The position numbers and the translations under genes were made by a program. A DNA stretch of 64,000 nucleotides. It comes from Pelecanus crispus (Eukaryota > Chordata > Aves > Pelecaniformes > Pelecanidae). The notes under the pieces are model-generated. The model was not told the DNA's origin. It ran no database searches and saw only the letters and a program-made list of their open reading frames with translations. Below, in pieces: positions 36,049 through 47,378 of this stretch. Location of the stretch: contig NC_134644.1 in NCBI RefSeq assembly GCF_030463565.1, positions 133,173,388-133,237,387 of the forward strand, in the 5' to 3' direction. Numbering within the stretch: position 1 is the first letter of the stretch; each line of letters begins with the position of its first letter.

Positions 36049-36166
36049 ATATCTATCGATCTATCTATGTGTCTATCTTTCGATCTATGTATCTAGATTT
36101 ATCTATCTATCATCTATCTATATCTACATCTATACCTGTATCTGTATCTATATCTATACCTACATA
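36049..36166. repeat. (ATCT)n microsatellite
   Basis: Imperfect ATCT/GATA tetranucleotide repeat of about 118 bp, drifting into ATCTAT hexamers at its right end. It generates the plus open frames at 36041-36355 and 36045-36323, which are not genes. Confidence 0.95.
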
Positions 36167-37499
36167 TCAATGGGAGTCTTGGGGAGTAGCTCCTGTATGG
36201 GTTACATACAGCGCTTTAGCTACTTCTCACAGTGTTTGCAAAATAAAGATTTTCACCTACTCCGTCTCCCCAGACCACAGAAAGAGATCTCCGTGGATCT
36301 GCCATGTTTACAGGATCAGGTAAGAAATAGTCAGATGCGGTCTGGGAGATGGTAGTTCAGGTTGAGATGAAGTCTCAGAAGGTTGAGGAAGGTGGTAAGA
36401 GCGTGTTTTACCTTCCAGTAATGAGCTCTTTTATTGTTGGGTTTCCTGTTTACAGAGGAGCCTCGCAGGGAATATTTGGCAGAGACACCACTGGAATCAG
36501 GAACTGCTATTTGGTGAGGGAGAGAAGTGGGCACGAATACATTAGGTTTCACTGTGAATGGCTGGGGCCCTTCATGAATACATTACTTACTGCCTGTGCA
36601 TGAATGTGGGGGAAAAATCCTATAGCAGATCCCTTCGAAGAGCTTCTTTGGGTCAGAGGCAGCAGCTGGATGGGACTTCTGCTCAAACCTCTGTGAGTTT
36701 GCTGATGGAGAGACCACAACTCATGTCGCTGGAATGGGCCACTCAGAGAGCAGCAGTAAATTTGAAAGGCCTTTCTTTTTCAAAACCTCTGCTTACCTTA
36801 GTGCAAGCAAAGGGGATTTATGTCTTCCTGAGTGCCTATGTTGCTAATCTTGCATTTTGCCTACCACTTTTTAAAAATCATTAAAAAATATATTTGTTTC
36901 AGTTAACGGAAGACATTATTTCCCTTGGTTTCTATCACTTTGACAGATGTCTTTATCATATTTACTTGCTGTTACTGTGTTGCTTCAATGTGTAGGTTGT
37001 TTCGTTCCTGTGTGCTTTCTCATTATCATCGTTATGACAGATGGTGACTTACAACCAGTGACTTGGGTATATGTGTTACTGCGGTGCCGAAGCCACAGTG
37101 CTTCAGCGAAGGATGGGGCATATCTTCATGAACTCCAGTGGAGTTAAATCTGCTTACAAAATGATCTCAACCTTTTAGGCCCTATCTATTGGTAATTTGT
37201 ATCTGTCAATATGCAGCTGAAACCAAATAGCAGAGTGCCCTTGACAGGCAACCATTGCTTTTTCCTGAGGTCAGACATGAAGAACTGACATTTATGCATC
37301 GAAGTTGGGTCTTTCCTTTGGAACAAAGTGGCTTCAGTATAACTCCGGCCAAAACTGCTGCTCTTCCAGCATAGCTGTCCTGTCCAAACAGAGCTGAGAC
37401 ACCAAACCACACTCAAACCACCAGATGAGTAAGGTGCTGCACAGTAAACACACCGCAGGTTTCCCTTCTTACAGATGAAGAGACACCAACTAGCCAGAG
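36167..37499. other. Immediate TOX 3' flank
   Basis: Non-coding sequence between the microsatellite and the predicted TOX poly(A) site. No exon, repeat or regulatory site recognised. Confidence 0.5.
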
Positions 37500-37518
37500 G
37501 TTCATACAGAATAAGTAT

Positions 37519-37546
37519 TTTATTCATGATGTATTTTTTTTTTATT
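37519..37546 (-). terminator. TOX: Candidate TOX poly(A) signals
   Basis: Two canonical AATAAA hexamers on the minus strand, at 37541-37546 and 37519-37524, are separated by 16 nt in an A-rich context. They are the last hexamers before the sequence loses its 3' UTR-like composition. The second (37519-37524) is the better placed for cleavage near 37500. Position relative to the stop codon fits a full-length TOX 3' UTR. Confidence 0.55.
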
Positions 37547-37550
37547 TACA
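37543..37550 (-). promoter_or_regulatory. TOX: Pumilio-type site overlapping the poly(A) signal
   Basis: The minus strand reads TGTAAATA, a match to the Pumilio consensus UGUANAUA. Its last four bases are shared with the AATAAA hexamer at 37541-37546. The motif is known to recruit PUM1/PUM2 in vertebrates; use here is inferred. Confidence 0.4.
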
Positions 37551-39239
37551 TTAAAGTTTTCTTGTATTTTGAACTCTGCTTGGATACTGAAATTAACAAC
37601 TTCATGTGACTGCGCACCTGCTCTAAAAGAAATGGAGATAACACAGTTCTTTTCCGTAAAAGAAAAAGGAAAACTGCCTGTCAAAATCAAAGCTGATTTT
37701 TCTCATCCCCAGTAATTATCTTCTCGCTTTAGAATTAATATGAGTGGAAAATGTAGTTTACTATAATATAATAAATAGAAGACATTGGGTAATTAGTAGT
37801 GCTGGTATATTTCTAAAGTACTAAACAGACAAACAATAAACTGTGAATTTAATCACGAGTTCTCATACAGCTTCAAGACAGGAAAATTAGAACTCTCAGC
37901 TACAGTCATTTGAGTAATCACATCTGATCTGCATTATTTATTAGTTATCACATGCCAAGTGATTCCGATTGTACATTGCCTGAAATCATTCCAAAGCAAG
38001 CGTACCTTTGTTTCTGCTTTGTTTTTAAAGAAAAATCAATGGCATTGCATAATGTCTCTTTTATCCAAGTTGCTTTCTTTATTTCACATAGGAAATACAA
38101 ATCAGTGGTACTCTCCATTAACTGGACAGGCATCCGGGATGAAATCCTCCAGAAATATATTTTCAGAGCTATACCTTCTTTTGGATTTTTTTTATCCCTT
38201 TCGCTGCGGCTGTTGAACTTACCTTTCACTTTAGGATGTATTTGTGATACACTCCCTAAAACTCTGTAGGACTTTTTGCATGTATAATAAAATGGCTGAA
38301 GCATATTTGGTAATATTTCTGTTGGTAATATTTTTATTCCACTTGACTAATTAACCAAAACTGATGAATTTTCAAGAAGCAGCATTATGGAGTTTTATTC
38401 AGTTAGTTTTGTTGGTTCAAGTCTTAGTTTTAGGCCGCTTCCTGCTACAATGCTTTAAAAAGGGAATTACTTAAAATAACTTTTTTTTTCCCCTTAACAA
38501 CCAAAGAAATACAGAAATAAGTATTGGTTACCTTCATTTTCTGCCAGTAAAGCAGGTTTGGTGTTATATATGTCACTGTAGAAACTAAATAAAGTATTCA
38601 CATCAATTGTGAACAATTTGTGCCAGCAAAAGTTAAAGCGTCAAAGAAACCTCTTTAAAATGCTAACAAATTTACTTACAAACACCTATATTTATTATTT
38701 CATAAATAGGCGCAACAGGTTCCATAAAAAAGATTAAATACAGACACAGTATGAAGAAACAATAATACATAGCCATATGTAAAGGTTATAATTTAGCTGT
38801 CTCCAATCTGTTTCTGCATCTAATAAAATACCAGGTAAGCATTTGGCAGTTTTATACATAAAAGGACTTAAATGACGTTTACTAACCAGTACACATAAAG
38901 TGATTTTCTTTAAAAAAAAGAAGCATTTTTTAGGCAGTACAAAATAAATGTGTTTGCTCTTTATCAACATTAGTTTTTTTCCTAGTCTTTTGTGTTTATT
39001 TCATGAGACAAAGCCAATATTTTTAATTAATATAATTTGGGAATATTTTACTTTTTTTTCTCCAAATACTTTGAAAATATAGAACTATTAGTCAGTTGTT
39101 TAAAAATGAAGTAAAAATATGAATGTTTGCCAATTTAACCCTTATTGTGAAATCAATAAACTGGAATGAGCCAGTTTCAATTACAATTAGCTACAAAAAC
39201 ATTCACATTTTATACTCTAGGAGAGTGTAACATAGATGC

Positions 39240-39247
39240 TATTTACA
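39240..39247 (-). promoter_or_regulatory. TOX: Pumilio-type site in TOX 3' UTR
   Basis: The minus strand reads TGTAAATA, identical to the site near the 3' end, about 460 nt after the TOX stop codon. Confidence 0.4.
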
Positions 39248-39705
39248 AACTTGCTATGACTGCTACATCAAGCCATTTAAAAAGTCTTTAGTAGTTTCAT
39301 ATAAACACCCATTATGAAAAACCAATGGAAAATCCAGGACTTTTATCCGAGACATCTAGAGTTGCTAAGGCAGTTACTATCGCAGCACTTCACAGCAAAA
39401 ACCAACATAAAATCTGAATGGTCCAAGTTTCCTTCAGGGAAGAAGAAAAGCAATGTCCGTTAAAGGATCTCAGGGTAGGGATGGAAAGGAGAAAGAAAGA
39501 GAAAAAATGTGGGCTAAAAAAAAAGAAAAAGAAAGAAGCAAGACTATTTTTTCCAGAGTGGGTGACCCACAAGCTCAAATAGTCCTAAGTGCTTAGCAAC
39601 TTGTATTTCCTAATAAAATGCAGAACTGCCTTGACTGCATAAAGCAATCCATGGTGAAAAGACTTCCCTGCATTCCTCAGTGGAAAGGAGAGGTGTTTCA
39701 GATTT

Positions 39706-39742
39706 TCAGGTAAGGTAGAGTGCTTTGTCCCTCTGCATGCCC
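39706..39742 (-). CDS. TOX: TOX exon 9, C-terminus and stop
   Basis: 37 coding nt. The first G completes the split glycine codon from exon 8, then GGC ATG CAG AGG GAC AAA GCA CTC TAC CTT ACC and the stop TGA at 39706-39708 follow (minus-strand reading). The acceptor is CTTTTTCTCTTTGAACAG immediately above 39742. The peptide GMQRDKALYLT is the known C-terminal end of TOX. The four exons in this window sum to 657 nt, so 218 residues plus stop, with no frame break or missing splice site. The gene therefore appears intact over its 3' half. The stop codon leads into a long A/T-rich 3' UTR. Confidence 0.95.
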
Positions 39743-42048
39743 CTGTTCAAAGAGAAAAAGAACAAATGTGATTTTTAAAAAATTTGTCAAATTTTTAATC
39801 TTATTCTTCCAAAGAATCCCCCCCAACCCTACTGCTTGTCATTAATTCCAAGCATATCACTGAAGTACGGCTGCATTACCATGGTAATAAGAAGAAAAAT
39901 CCTAGTGCCAGCGGCATGTAGCAACCTGGAGACCACATCTGGCTCTAACCTACACAGGCCTGGCACATGGGTTTAAGCCCTGATTTGGGATCATCTTGAC
40001 TAGTGGGTTGATAGCACTGACTATCCCTGTCTCACAAATCACATAGGTACACTTGAGGGTTTAGCACAGGCCTCAGAACGATACTCCATAAGCACCCTAT
40101 ACGATGGTGGCCACTTTCCGTAGAGGGCAGGAGAGCTTAGTTACATGAACATGGGTGCCAGCCACTGATATCGCTGGCCTATTTTATTTACTAGTACAGA
40201 CATAGCCACAATGTGTTGGGTTGGCAGGCTCAGGTAAGCACACGCAAGGGAACACCAGAAGCTTCTGGCAGAGCCAACTAGACCAACTCTCTACTGGAGA
40301 CCAGGCTCTACAGGAGATCTTCCACCAATGCACTGTATCTAGCACACTTTTACATTCAGCTTTTGCTGGGTTTCAGCTTCAACTGAAGCTCAGAGCAAAA
40401 AGGAGTCATTTACCAGTTTGTAATTCAGAACGGTCTGTAGAAGTCAGAAAAAAAAATATCATTTGAAGCAGAAGAAGCATCACTGGTGGGGCTTGGTTCA
40501 CACTGCAGAGATTTTCTGGGAGAGAGGCTTAACTCTCAGTCTCCTGCTTCCTTGCCAAAATCCAGGCACCAGTTCTGTTCTTCCACAGCTTTACAGCTTA
40601 CTTGGTTTGGAGTCTGGGAGCCACACAGAGCGAGCTATGCTGCACTGGCAATTTATGCCAATGCTATAGCAGAGATAGGTTAAATCCATGCACACAGATT
40701 CACAAAGGCATGTCTACATAGGGTATATACAGCGCCTGCTCAGAGAAAGATTCTGCTGATGGAAAGTTATGCCCAGTGGGCACCTAAAGGGCACTGCTGG
40801 CAATGATCGCACATTGCTTTTTCCAGAAGAGACCAGGAGTCAAAGCCACAGGTGGCTATAGCCTGTTTGACAGAGGACAGCCTATTCAGAGCTCAGTTTA
40901 AGTGGGTATAAAAGTCTGTGGGCTGGGTAGGCTCCTACAAGGGCCTGCAGCACAGATCAAGACATTTTGGCGGTACAGTACAGAAGTGAGACCATTCTGC
41001 TGAACAAGTGGGCAAGTCATGGGGCAACAGTGATAGGTATGGGGGAAAGTGATGCTGCTGTGCAGACTAGTTGGAGTCTGCCTCAGTGGCAGCAGGTTCT
41101 AGTCAAGGTGTTATTCTGAACTAGTAATCAAAAAAAGGTTTTTGTTCAGTTCTAGTTTGAGTTCCAGAAATACTTTAAAACAACAATGCAGCTGAAATTC
41201 TCAGTTTGAGTAAATGTAATGGGTGAAACTGGTCTTCACTTCTGCTTTGTGTTCATTTGTCTGGGCTGGATTTGATGCTTTAGTAGCAACCAAGAGCTTT
41301 TTTCTGCCTTTGCCTTGGAGATTCATGCCAAGGTCAAGGAGAGGTCAGGCTAGCAGGCATCTTCACAAAGCACAACATCTATCATTTAAAGCTCAAAACA
41401 TACCTTCTGTTCAGAGACTTAAATTTTGCCAGGCAGTTCCTGGGACAGTAACATGGCTCCACAGAAACCATGCTGCAGAGGAGTTCAGGGTTTGCAGGGG
41501 CTACTAACCTTATGGTAGGGGCACAGAGCTCCTACAGGTATGGTGTTTTGTTTATGGTTACAGTCATGTGATCTTCACACCATTCCCTTCCATGTATCTT
41601 GTATCCCACACATCACCCCTGCATCTCACTGATGTGGGTTTTCATGGCCCAAACTAGTTGTTTTCACTGGCAGCAAGCTCTCCTCAGCGATGGTGTACTT
41701 GGAGAAAATAGTTCATGCCATTTGACTCTCAGGTAGGAGGTAGTGATCTTAACACTTCTTTCCTATACTTTCTCCCTAAGATTTCATTTCTGATTTTCTA
41801 AGGAATGGAAGTTCTCTAAGACCAAAGTGTATGTGCTGTGATAAGGTGACAACAATGTCTAATAAATGTGTGTATTGAAAACTTGTCCTCCCACAACAGT
41901 CTAACTGCTGAATAAATACGGTGCCATCACAGATGCACTTCTGAAACACCATAGGGAAACAGGCAACAAAGCTGTTTCCAAATTCTCTATCAGATCCCTT
42001 GTGTCATGAATGTTGCTCAACACAAGGTGGCATTCACTGGCTGCTTAC
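39743..42048 (-). other. TOX: TOX intron 8
   Basis: A 2,306-nt intron bounded by GG|GTAAGC and TTTGAACAG|GG. I see no coding exon, recent mobile element or long simple repeat inside it. Several open frames of 60-95 codons (for example 41223-41507 plus) have no recognisable content and lie antisense to TOX. Confidence 0.9.
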
Positions 42049-42200
42049 CCATTACTGCAGTAGTCATTATTCCAGTCCACAGTCTGTGCTGGAGGATTTC
42101 TGCACCCTGAACGAACATACTCCATTGCCTGGGTAACAACTTGTGCAGCTGTTGATGTTGGGTTGATGATATTCTGATAATCAGGCTGAAGAGTAAATCC
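42049..42200 (-). CDS. TOX: TOX exon 8
   Basis: A 152-nt exon encoding GFTLQPDYQN...VDWNNDYCSN plus two bases of the next codon. The acceptor is CTTTCTTCTCTAG above 42200 and the donor is AATGG|GTAAGC at 42049/42048. Joined to exon 7 it gives ...TMQQ-GFTLQPDY..., the order seen in vertebrate TOX. The segment VVTQAMEYVRSGCRN is well conserved. Differences from human TOX as I recall it are slight (QNIINP, NPPAQTVDW, CSN). The donor is phase 2, and the split glycine codon is completed by the first base of the last coding exon, which independently confirms that junction. The segment was found by similarity, since the open frame is too short to stand out by length. Confidence 0.96.
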
Positions 42201-43124
42201 CTAGAGAAGAAAGCAAGCACATTACAATGTACGGAAACCAAGCAACAGGTTGGGTGCATTAAAAAAAAACCCAAACAGTGTGTACTGTGAAATGGTAGAA
42301 TACTTCTTTTCCAGGTGTACTTTAGGTTATCAAACTTAAAATAGGAAAAAATGTGTAGCTCCTTTCTAAGTTTTAAAATCTTTCTTTGGTTTGAGAAATG
42401 AAACACTGCCAAATTGTTGTTAGCTATTACACAGTCACAGAACTAAAGGGGACAGAGCAGAAACAATTCCAAACCAAGAGAACAACTCAATCAGCACTGG
42501 GGCAAAAAGGTCTGTTTGCTCCTGATTAAACGTAAGGACACACACAAGTCGTTAATTCCCAGAATATGCAACAGAATCTTTTTGAAGGATGTAGGCAGCA
42601 GGTGGCTGACTGTTTTATTAGACTACACCTATTCACATATTGTTCTCAAAACCCTTTTTCTTCATTCAGTCACAAAGGGACCATCTGCTGCTTCTTTTAT
42701 TTGTACTTCTCTCTCAACTAAACAGAAATTCAACCAAAGCTTTTTAACAGTTGTTGGATTAATGCAGTGAAAGTAGCACAGAATAACTTGCTTTTTGAAA
42801 CCAAGAAGACGAGGAAAAAAACTTACAAAGAGACACCTAACCTGCTCCCTGAAATATCTGTTGTATGGAAAGTCATAATAATTTTTAGGTCTTTTGATAT
42901 ACAAGGATGTTTAAATGCTGTGTTTCAGAACCAGGAGAACAATTGAATTTTCAAGGCTAGTGTATCTGGTTCACCCTGTATAAATGTACATCATGTTCCT
43001 GTAAAGTTAGAAGAACTACACTGAGTAAAAGTATGGGAATGCTGTACAAAAGCAGTTGAAGTCTGCTGAAAAAAACCAGACCAAACTGCTTCCTGGGGCA
43101 AGGGCATACAATTCCCACTCAAGT

Positions 43125-43190
43125 TAACTGGGTGTATAGCTGCTAAACCAGGAATTGAACTTGAAACAAGACACCTCATTTGAAAACCCA
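43125..43190 (-). repeat. Possible MIR-like fragment
   Basis: TATAGCTGCTAAACCAGGAATTG followed by AACTTGAAACAAGACACCTC resembles the reversed MIR segment around the box-B region. Short and diverged. Confidence 0.35.
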
Positions 43191-45039
43191 CTCCTTCTGG
43201 CCAAAGTCCACATACAGAATAGATAGGGTTAAAGCTCGTAGCTTTTAGTTTTAAATTCTAGTGGATTATGTGTGATTGCTTCATATACACAGCCCTCATT
43301 AAGACAGGAATTTTGGGAAGAGCTGGGTTTTTTCAGCAGGTTTAACAACTCAGCCATGCTACCTTTAATCAAGATAAATGAGTATTCTCAGTTTCTGCGT
43401 GCCCCCCTCCATCCTCAGAAATGAGCTTCCTTCAAATATAACATGCCACTTCCTTCTTCACATCCCTCTTTCTTGGTGCATCATACTCCAGCTCTTCCCC
43501 CGAGGTCCCAGAAGTTTTCTGCCCTGCCGTGCCTCTCGTGTACGTTGTCACCTCACTCCACTCATCCTGACCGTGGATTCTTGCCTAAATGAGCACAACT
43601 TTCTTCCATAACCTCCTCCATATGGAGAATATCCCAAGTCATACCTCAGTACCTTAAATGCTCTCTGAAGCCTCACTTTGTCCCTGATGACTCCAAGAAA
43701 CAGACCATTGGTAGTGGGCTAGTTCACGAACTGAATTCAGCATCTAGTTGTCATGAAACATATACTGCCCTGCTAATAAGGTAAAATAAAACCCACCCAT
43801 GGTGACTGTAACCCCCATGCTCTGTACACAGACTTTTCACCAGGCTCGAAACCTGCACATCAGGCTGCATAAACAACCCCCATGCCTGCAACGAATCCAA
43901 AGGAAACTGTAATTGAGCATACTTCCCAATGACTTTAATTGTAGTTTCATGTAACTAGAAGGCAGAAAAACTGGTTTTGTATATCATCGTCATAATTTTT
44001 ATACAAAACATCACCCATAAGGCCTTTCTAATTTATCTCTAAGAGGAAACTAGCCACAGAAACACATCCTAGCCTCAGGCACTCAGGTTTACCTTTGGCA
44101 GCAAAGCCCCTGAGCTATCTCTTATCAGTCTTCATGAAACAATCACATATACAAAAAAACCACTGTATGGGTCCAGTAGCTCCAGCAGTGCTGTAGCGAA
44201 GCGTGCAGGTGAGCAGGCACAGAGACTCAAGTACTCATGCAGCAAGAAGAGACAGTTCCCCAAATCAGAGGAAGAGACCATCAGTGCAATATCCATTCCC
44301 TTTCTTCTGGACTCAGGACAAATAAATAGCTTAGATGTGGGAGGATGGTCCTGTGGTTTAAATGCCAGCTTGGAACTGGGTGGGAACTTATTCTCATATT
44401 TTCTCAGGTTTTCTGTGTGACCACAGCCAAATTGCTTTGGCTTTCTTCCAGCAAAGCATGCGTGCATTTGCGCTTGGATTGAATTGATACCTCTCATGTT
44501 AAGGTTGGGACCATGGATCCGAACTTAATTCTCCTATCTGCAAAATAAAGGGTAACAACACTTTCATCTTGCACCTGGCAAGTCTGTTTAGTTTATAACC
44601 GCCTGGGATTTGGGCCTGTTTCTTAGGATGTGCTCACGCGATAAATTTTAACATGGTGCAGAGGTATCTGAGCCAGGCTCCAGCTCCAGAAGCAGACTGA
44701 CCCACGGGCCATGCGGGCACACCAGCGGGCAGGGGCCAGCTCCAGGCTCTGCAGACCGAGAGGCAGCACCCAGCACCAGCCAGCACCAAGCCTTGTTGGG
44801 AGCTACTGGAGTATCAGCAGCAAAAGTAATAATGTGGGTGTTGGAAAGCATGCTTCTTAAGGCAAAGTAATTTAAGAAACCTGAACTCAATATGAAGGAC
44901 CGATAAAGTACAGTGGTGTTTAAAATGTACACAATAATTACTTCAGCTTTTTCATCAACAGAAAAAACTCTGGAAATATAGATGTGTACAACAGAGGGAC
45001 ACAGCCTTGTACCAGGTTTGTAGTAAATATTTGTGTATT

Positions 45040-45310
45040 ATTTATGTAAGCCCTTAACAAACAATGATGAAATAAAAAGTGCTCAGAAAATGAGTGCTTC
45101 GAGGTCTAATTAAACAATGCTGCAAGTTTTTGCATTGTAATGCTCAAGAGAAAATCACCAACTGTTTTGCAACATGCCTAGAATTTTAAATTTAATTTTC
45201 TTGTTCCAGATTGAAATAAAAATAGGGAACTTGATAAAGATTAATTCGATGTCAGGAGGGACATTTGCTCTTTAATTAGATTTCTGTAGCCCTAGCAGTT
45301 TCGTTGTGCC
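45040..45310. promoter_or_regulatory. Candidate intronic regulatory block in TOX intron 7
   Basis: Three homeodomain-type cores (GTCTAATTAAAC, GATTAATTCG, CTTTAATTAGA) sit within about 200 bp of non-repetitive sequence, together with TGCAAGTTTTTGCATTGTAA C/EBP-like spacing. No coding signal. Conservation is untested. Confidence 0.3.
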
Positions 45311-46289
45311 ACTGTAGCAAGTCCTAAAAAGCCTGCAGCAGAACTAAACAGTGATCCTCATCTCCACACTTTACTGGGAACTAATTTCATTTCCTGCCTG
45401 TCTGGAGAGGTATTTTCAACAGGCATCAATGTTTTTGTCTTCACAACTGATTTATTCATCAATCTCAATGTGATATTTTAAACCTTTAAATTACATCCAA
45501 ATCCTAAAGCATCTGTTTATTACACAAGGAAATTGAAAATCTGTCTGTGTGATATCATACAAAGATTTTTCCTTAAGGTTATAAAGGAAGTTGACAGATA
45601 TTAATGATTTTTTTTTTTCTCTTGACCTCATTCGAAGACAAAGCGTCACAAAAAAGGGGAAGAAATCTGGACAAATACAGCAGGTCCCTGAGTTTACTGT
45701 ATATAATATATACCAGAAAAATGAGGCTATTATTTTTGGCAGGCTATGCAATCATCTTGCTGTATACATTTACTTTCTAAAGGAAAAGAAATACCTAGAA
45801 GTAGACTGAAATAAGTTATTATTTAAAAAAATAAAAAATAAAATGTGACATACATTAATCTTCTGCTTCTTTGTTATGCAGCCATGGTTACTAGACATTA
45901 AGAATTGAGTTTTGCTTGCTCTACCTGTGAACCGAAGTGGGACTCACGATCCCACCCAATGCTTGGGTGAAGGATTTTAAGCAGGGAAGGAGATGCTTCC
46001 AGTAGGGCTACTTAAAAGGGTTCCTTAACAAGGACTGGGTATATTTGGGAGGGAGTGAATCCTTGGTCTCATCACTCTCCACCAAAACCAGCACAGTACA
46101 ACAGGCTGGAGGCGGAGGTATGCTTAGAAAGAAGCACAAGTTTCTGTTTGAGTAGAGGAAGGAAAGAACGACTTTGCAAGAGAAAACAGGTTGCAGCTTC
46201 AGATGCCATTTTAGCCTGAACTTTGGAGAAATTGTGCTGATTTGAATGACAAGGGTTAAGATTCAGATCACCTGATCCCAACTAAGTAA

Positions 46290-46830
46290 AAATTAAACAC
46301 CATGTCAGACTTAAGAAACAGACTGGAGAGAAGCAACTCTGTATCAGTTAAAAAATAATAAAGTGATGAGATGCTCACAGGAGCATTTAATAAAAGGAAA
46401 ATTGCACTCTTCAATCTACTGGGATTCTTCCATTGTGTCACAAGTGGTTGAAAGAAAAACCGCAACACAGTGGACTTAGACTTTAACAAAGCAAAACTTT
46501 AACATAGCTCCTGTTAATAATATTTAAGGAAAATATATTCTATTTCAGAATTAGAAGTTAAATATCATCAAATTTAAATCTAAGTATGAGAATAGAACTA
46601 AATGGTCATTTTCTACAGTGTAAAGGATTAACACTGTAAACGAGCACCCCAAAGATCTATACTAGTGCCCGTTATTTAATTTATTCATTAATTGTTTTGG
46701 AATAGAAAGGAATAGAGACGAAGTAGTCTACTTTGCAGAAGTTACAAAAAACATTTAGATAACTCAAACTAGAGAAGATTGTTTAAAAGAAATTAAAAAA
46801 TACTCACTAATGCTAGGCATATGACCAAAA
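46290..46830 (+). mobile_element. Ancient L3/CR1-type LINE relic in TOX intron 7
   Basis: Broken plus-strand frames show, in order, GAFNKRKIALFNLLGF near 46380-46430 (family GFVKRKSCLTNLIAF), VDLDFNKAK near 46468-46495 (family DLDFSKAFD), PLFNLFIN near 46670-46692 (family PVLFNIFIND) and VYFAEVTKNI near 46728-46760 (family KFADDTKLGG). The order and approximate spacing follow a CR1/L3 reverse transcriptase, and the first residue of the DD motif is changed to E. It lies antisense to TOX and has no coding capacity. Confidence 0.75.
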
Positions 46831-47378
46831 TGTTCATACCTAAATTTTACTTTGCCTTGTGCATTTCAGAACAATTTGGATGCATCGCATCAGCTGCATA
46901 CCCTACAGAATTAATTGATTTTAAAACTAACAGAAATTGTGCAGTCACTAAGGATTTTTGGCTACCAACACTTCTGATCTTCTTGATGTTCTGTAGTTTT
47001 TATGGACTCCTGGAGGAGACTGCCCTTCCTCAGCTGGCAGTCTCCCTTGGTTTGGTAGCTGCACATGTGCAGGCGAGGGCTGCTGGAAGTGGAGGAGGAC
47101 GTGCTGTTCCCTGCGGAGCTGACAAAGATCAGCTCATTGTCCTGGCAGCAGTGGGGGCAGAACTCTCTCCCCAGGTCAGCATTTATTATCCGTCCCTCCT
47201 CAAAGTTACGCACAGAAGAGTTTGTGGATTTCATGCACAGTGGTTTTGGAGAACTATGTTCCTGCATGCCAGGACTGAAATCTGGATCTTTATATTTTTC
47301 TTGGAGCTGGCAGTCCTTCAGATATACTACAAGATGGCCTTTGATAAGAAACTATCCTCCCTCTCCTGGAGAAAATGA
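46821..47378 (+). other. Unexplained 185-codon open frame, antisense in TOX intron 7
   Basis: This is the longest open frame in the window, beginning where the LINE relic fades. The middle (47000-47200) is locally GC-rich and open also in another plus frame (47065-47409) and on the minus strand (46962-47267). The peptide starts MTKMFIPKFYFALCISEQFG and contains hydrophobic runs (LLIFLMFCSFYGLL, IWIFIFFLELAVLQIYY). I recognise no family. A chance frame or the decayed 3' continuation of the LINE are the likeliest explanations. I do not call it a gene. Confidence 0.25.

Larger units (their letters stand above)
37500..39705 (-). other. TOX: TOX 3' UTR (predicted)
   Basis: This A/T-rich stretch follows the TOX stop codon. 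On the minus strand two AATAAA hexamers lie at 37541-37546 and 37519-37524, so cleavage about 10-30 nt further on would place the transcript end near 37490-37510. The resulting 3' UTR of about 2.2 kb agrees with my recollection that mammalian TOX has a long 3' UTR. Other AATAAA hexamers (as TTTATT near 38328, 38392, 38692 and 38990) could allow shorter forms. AUUUA pentamers are frequent, and two UGUAAAUA Pumilio-type sites occur. The end is inferred from signals only; no transcript evidence was available. Confidence 0.7.

Noticed and set aside
36041..36355. Open frames with YLSIYLCVYLSIY-like repeats
   Set aside because: Translation of the (ATCT)n microsatellite.
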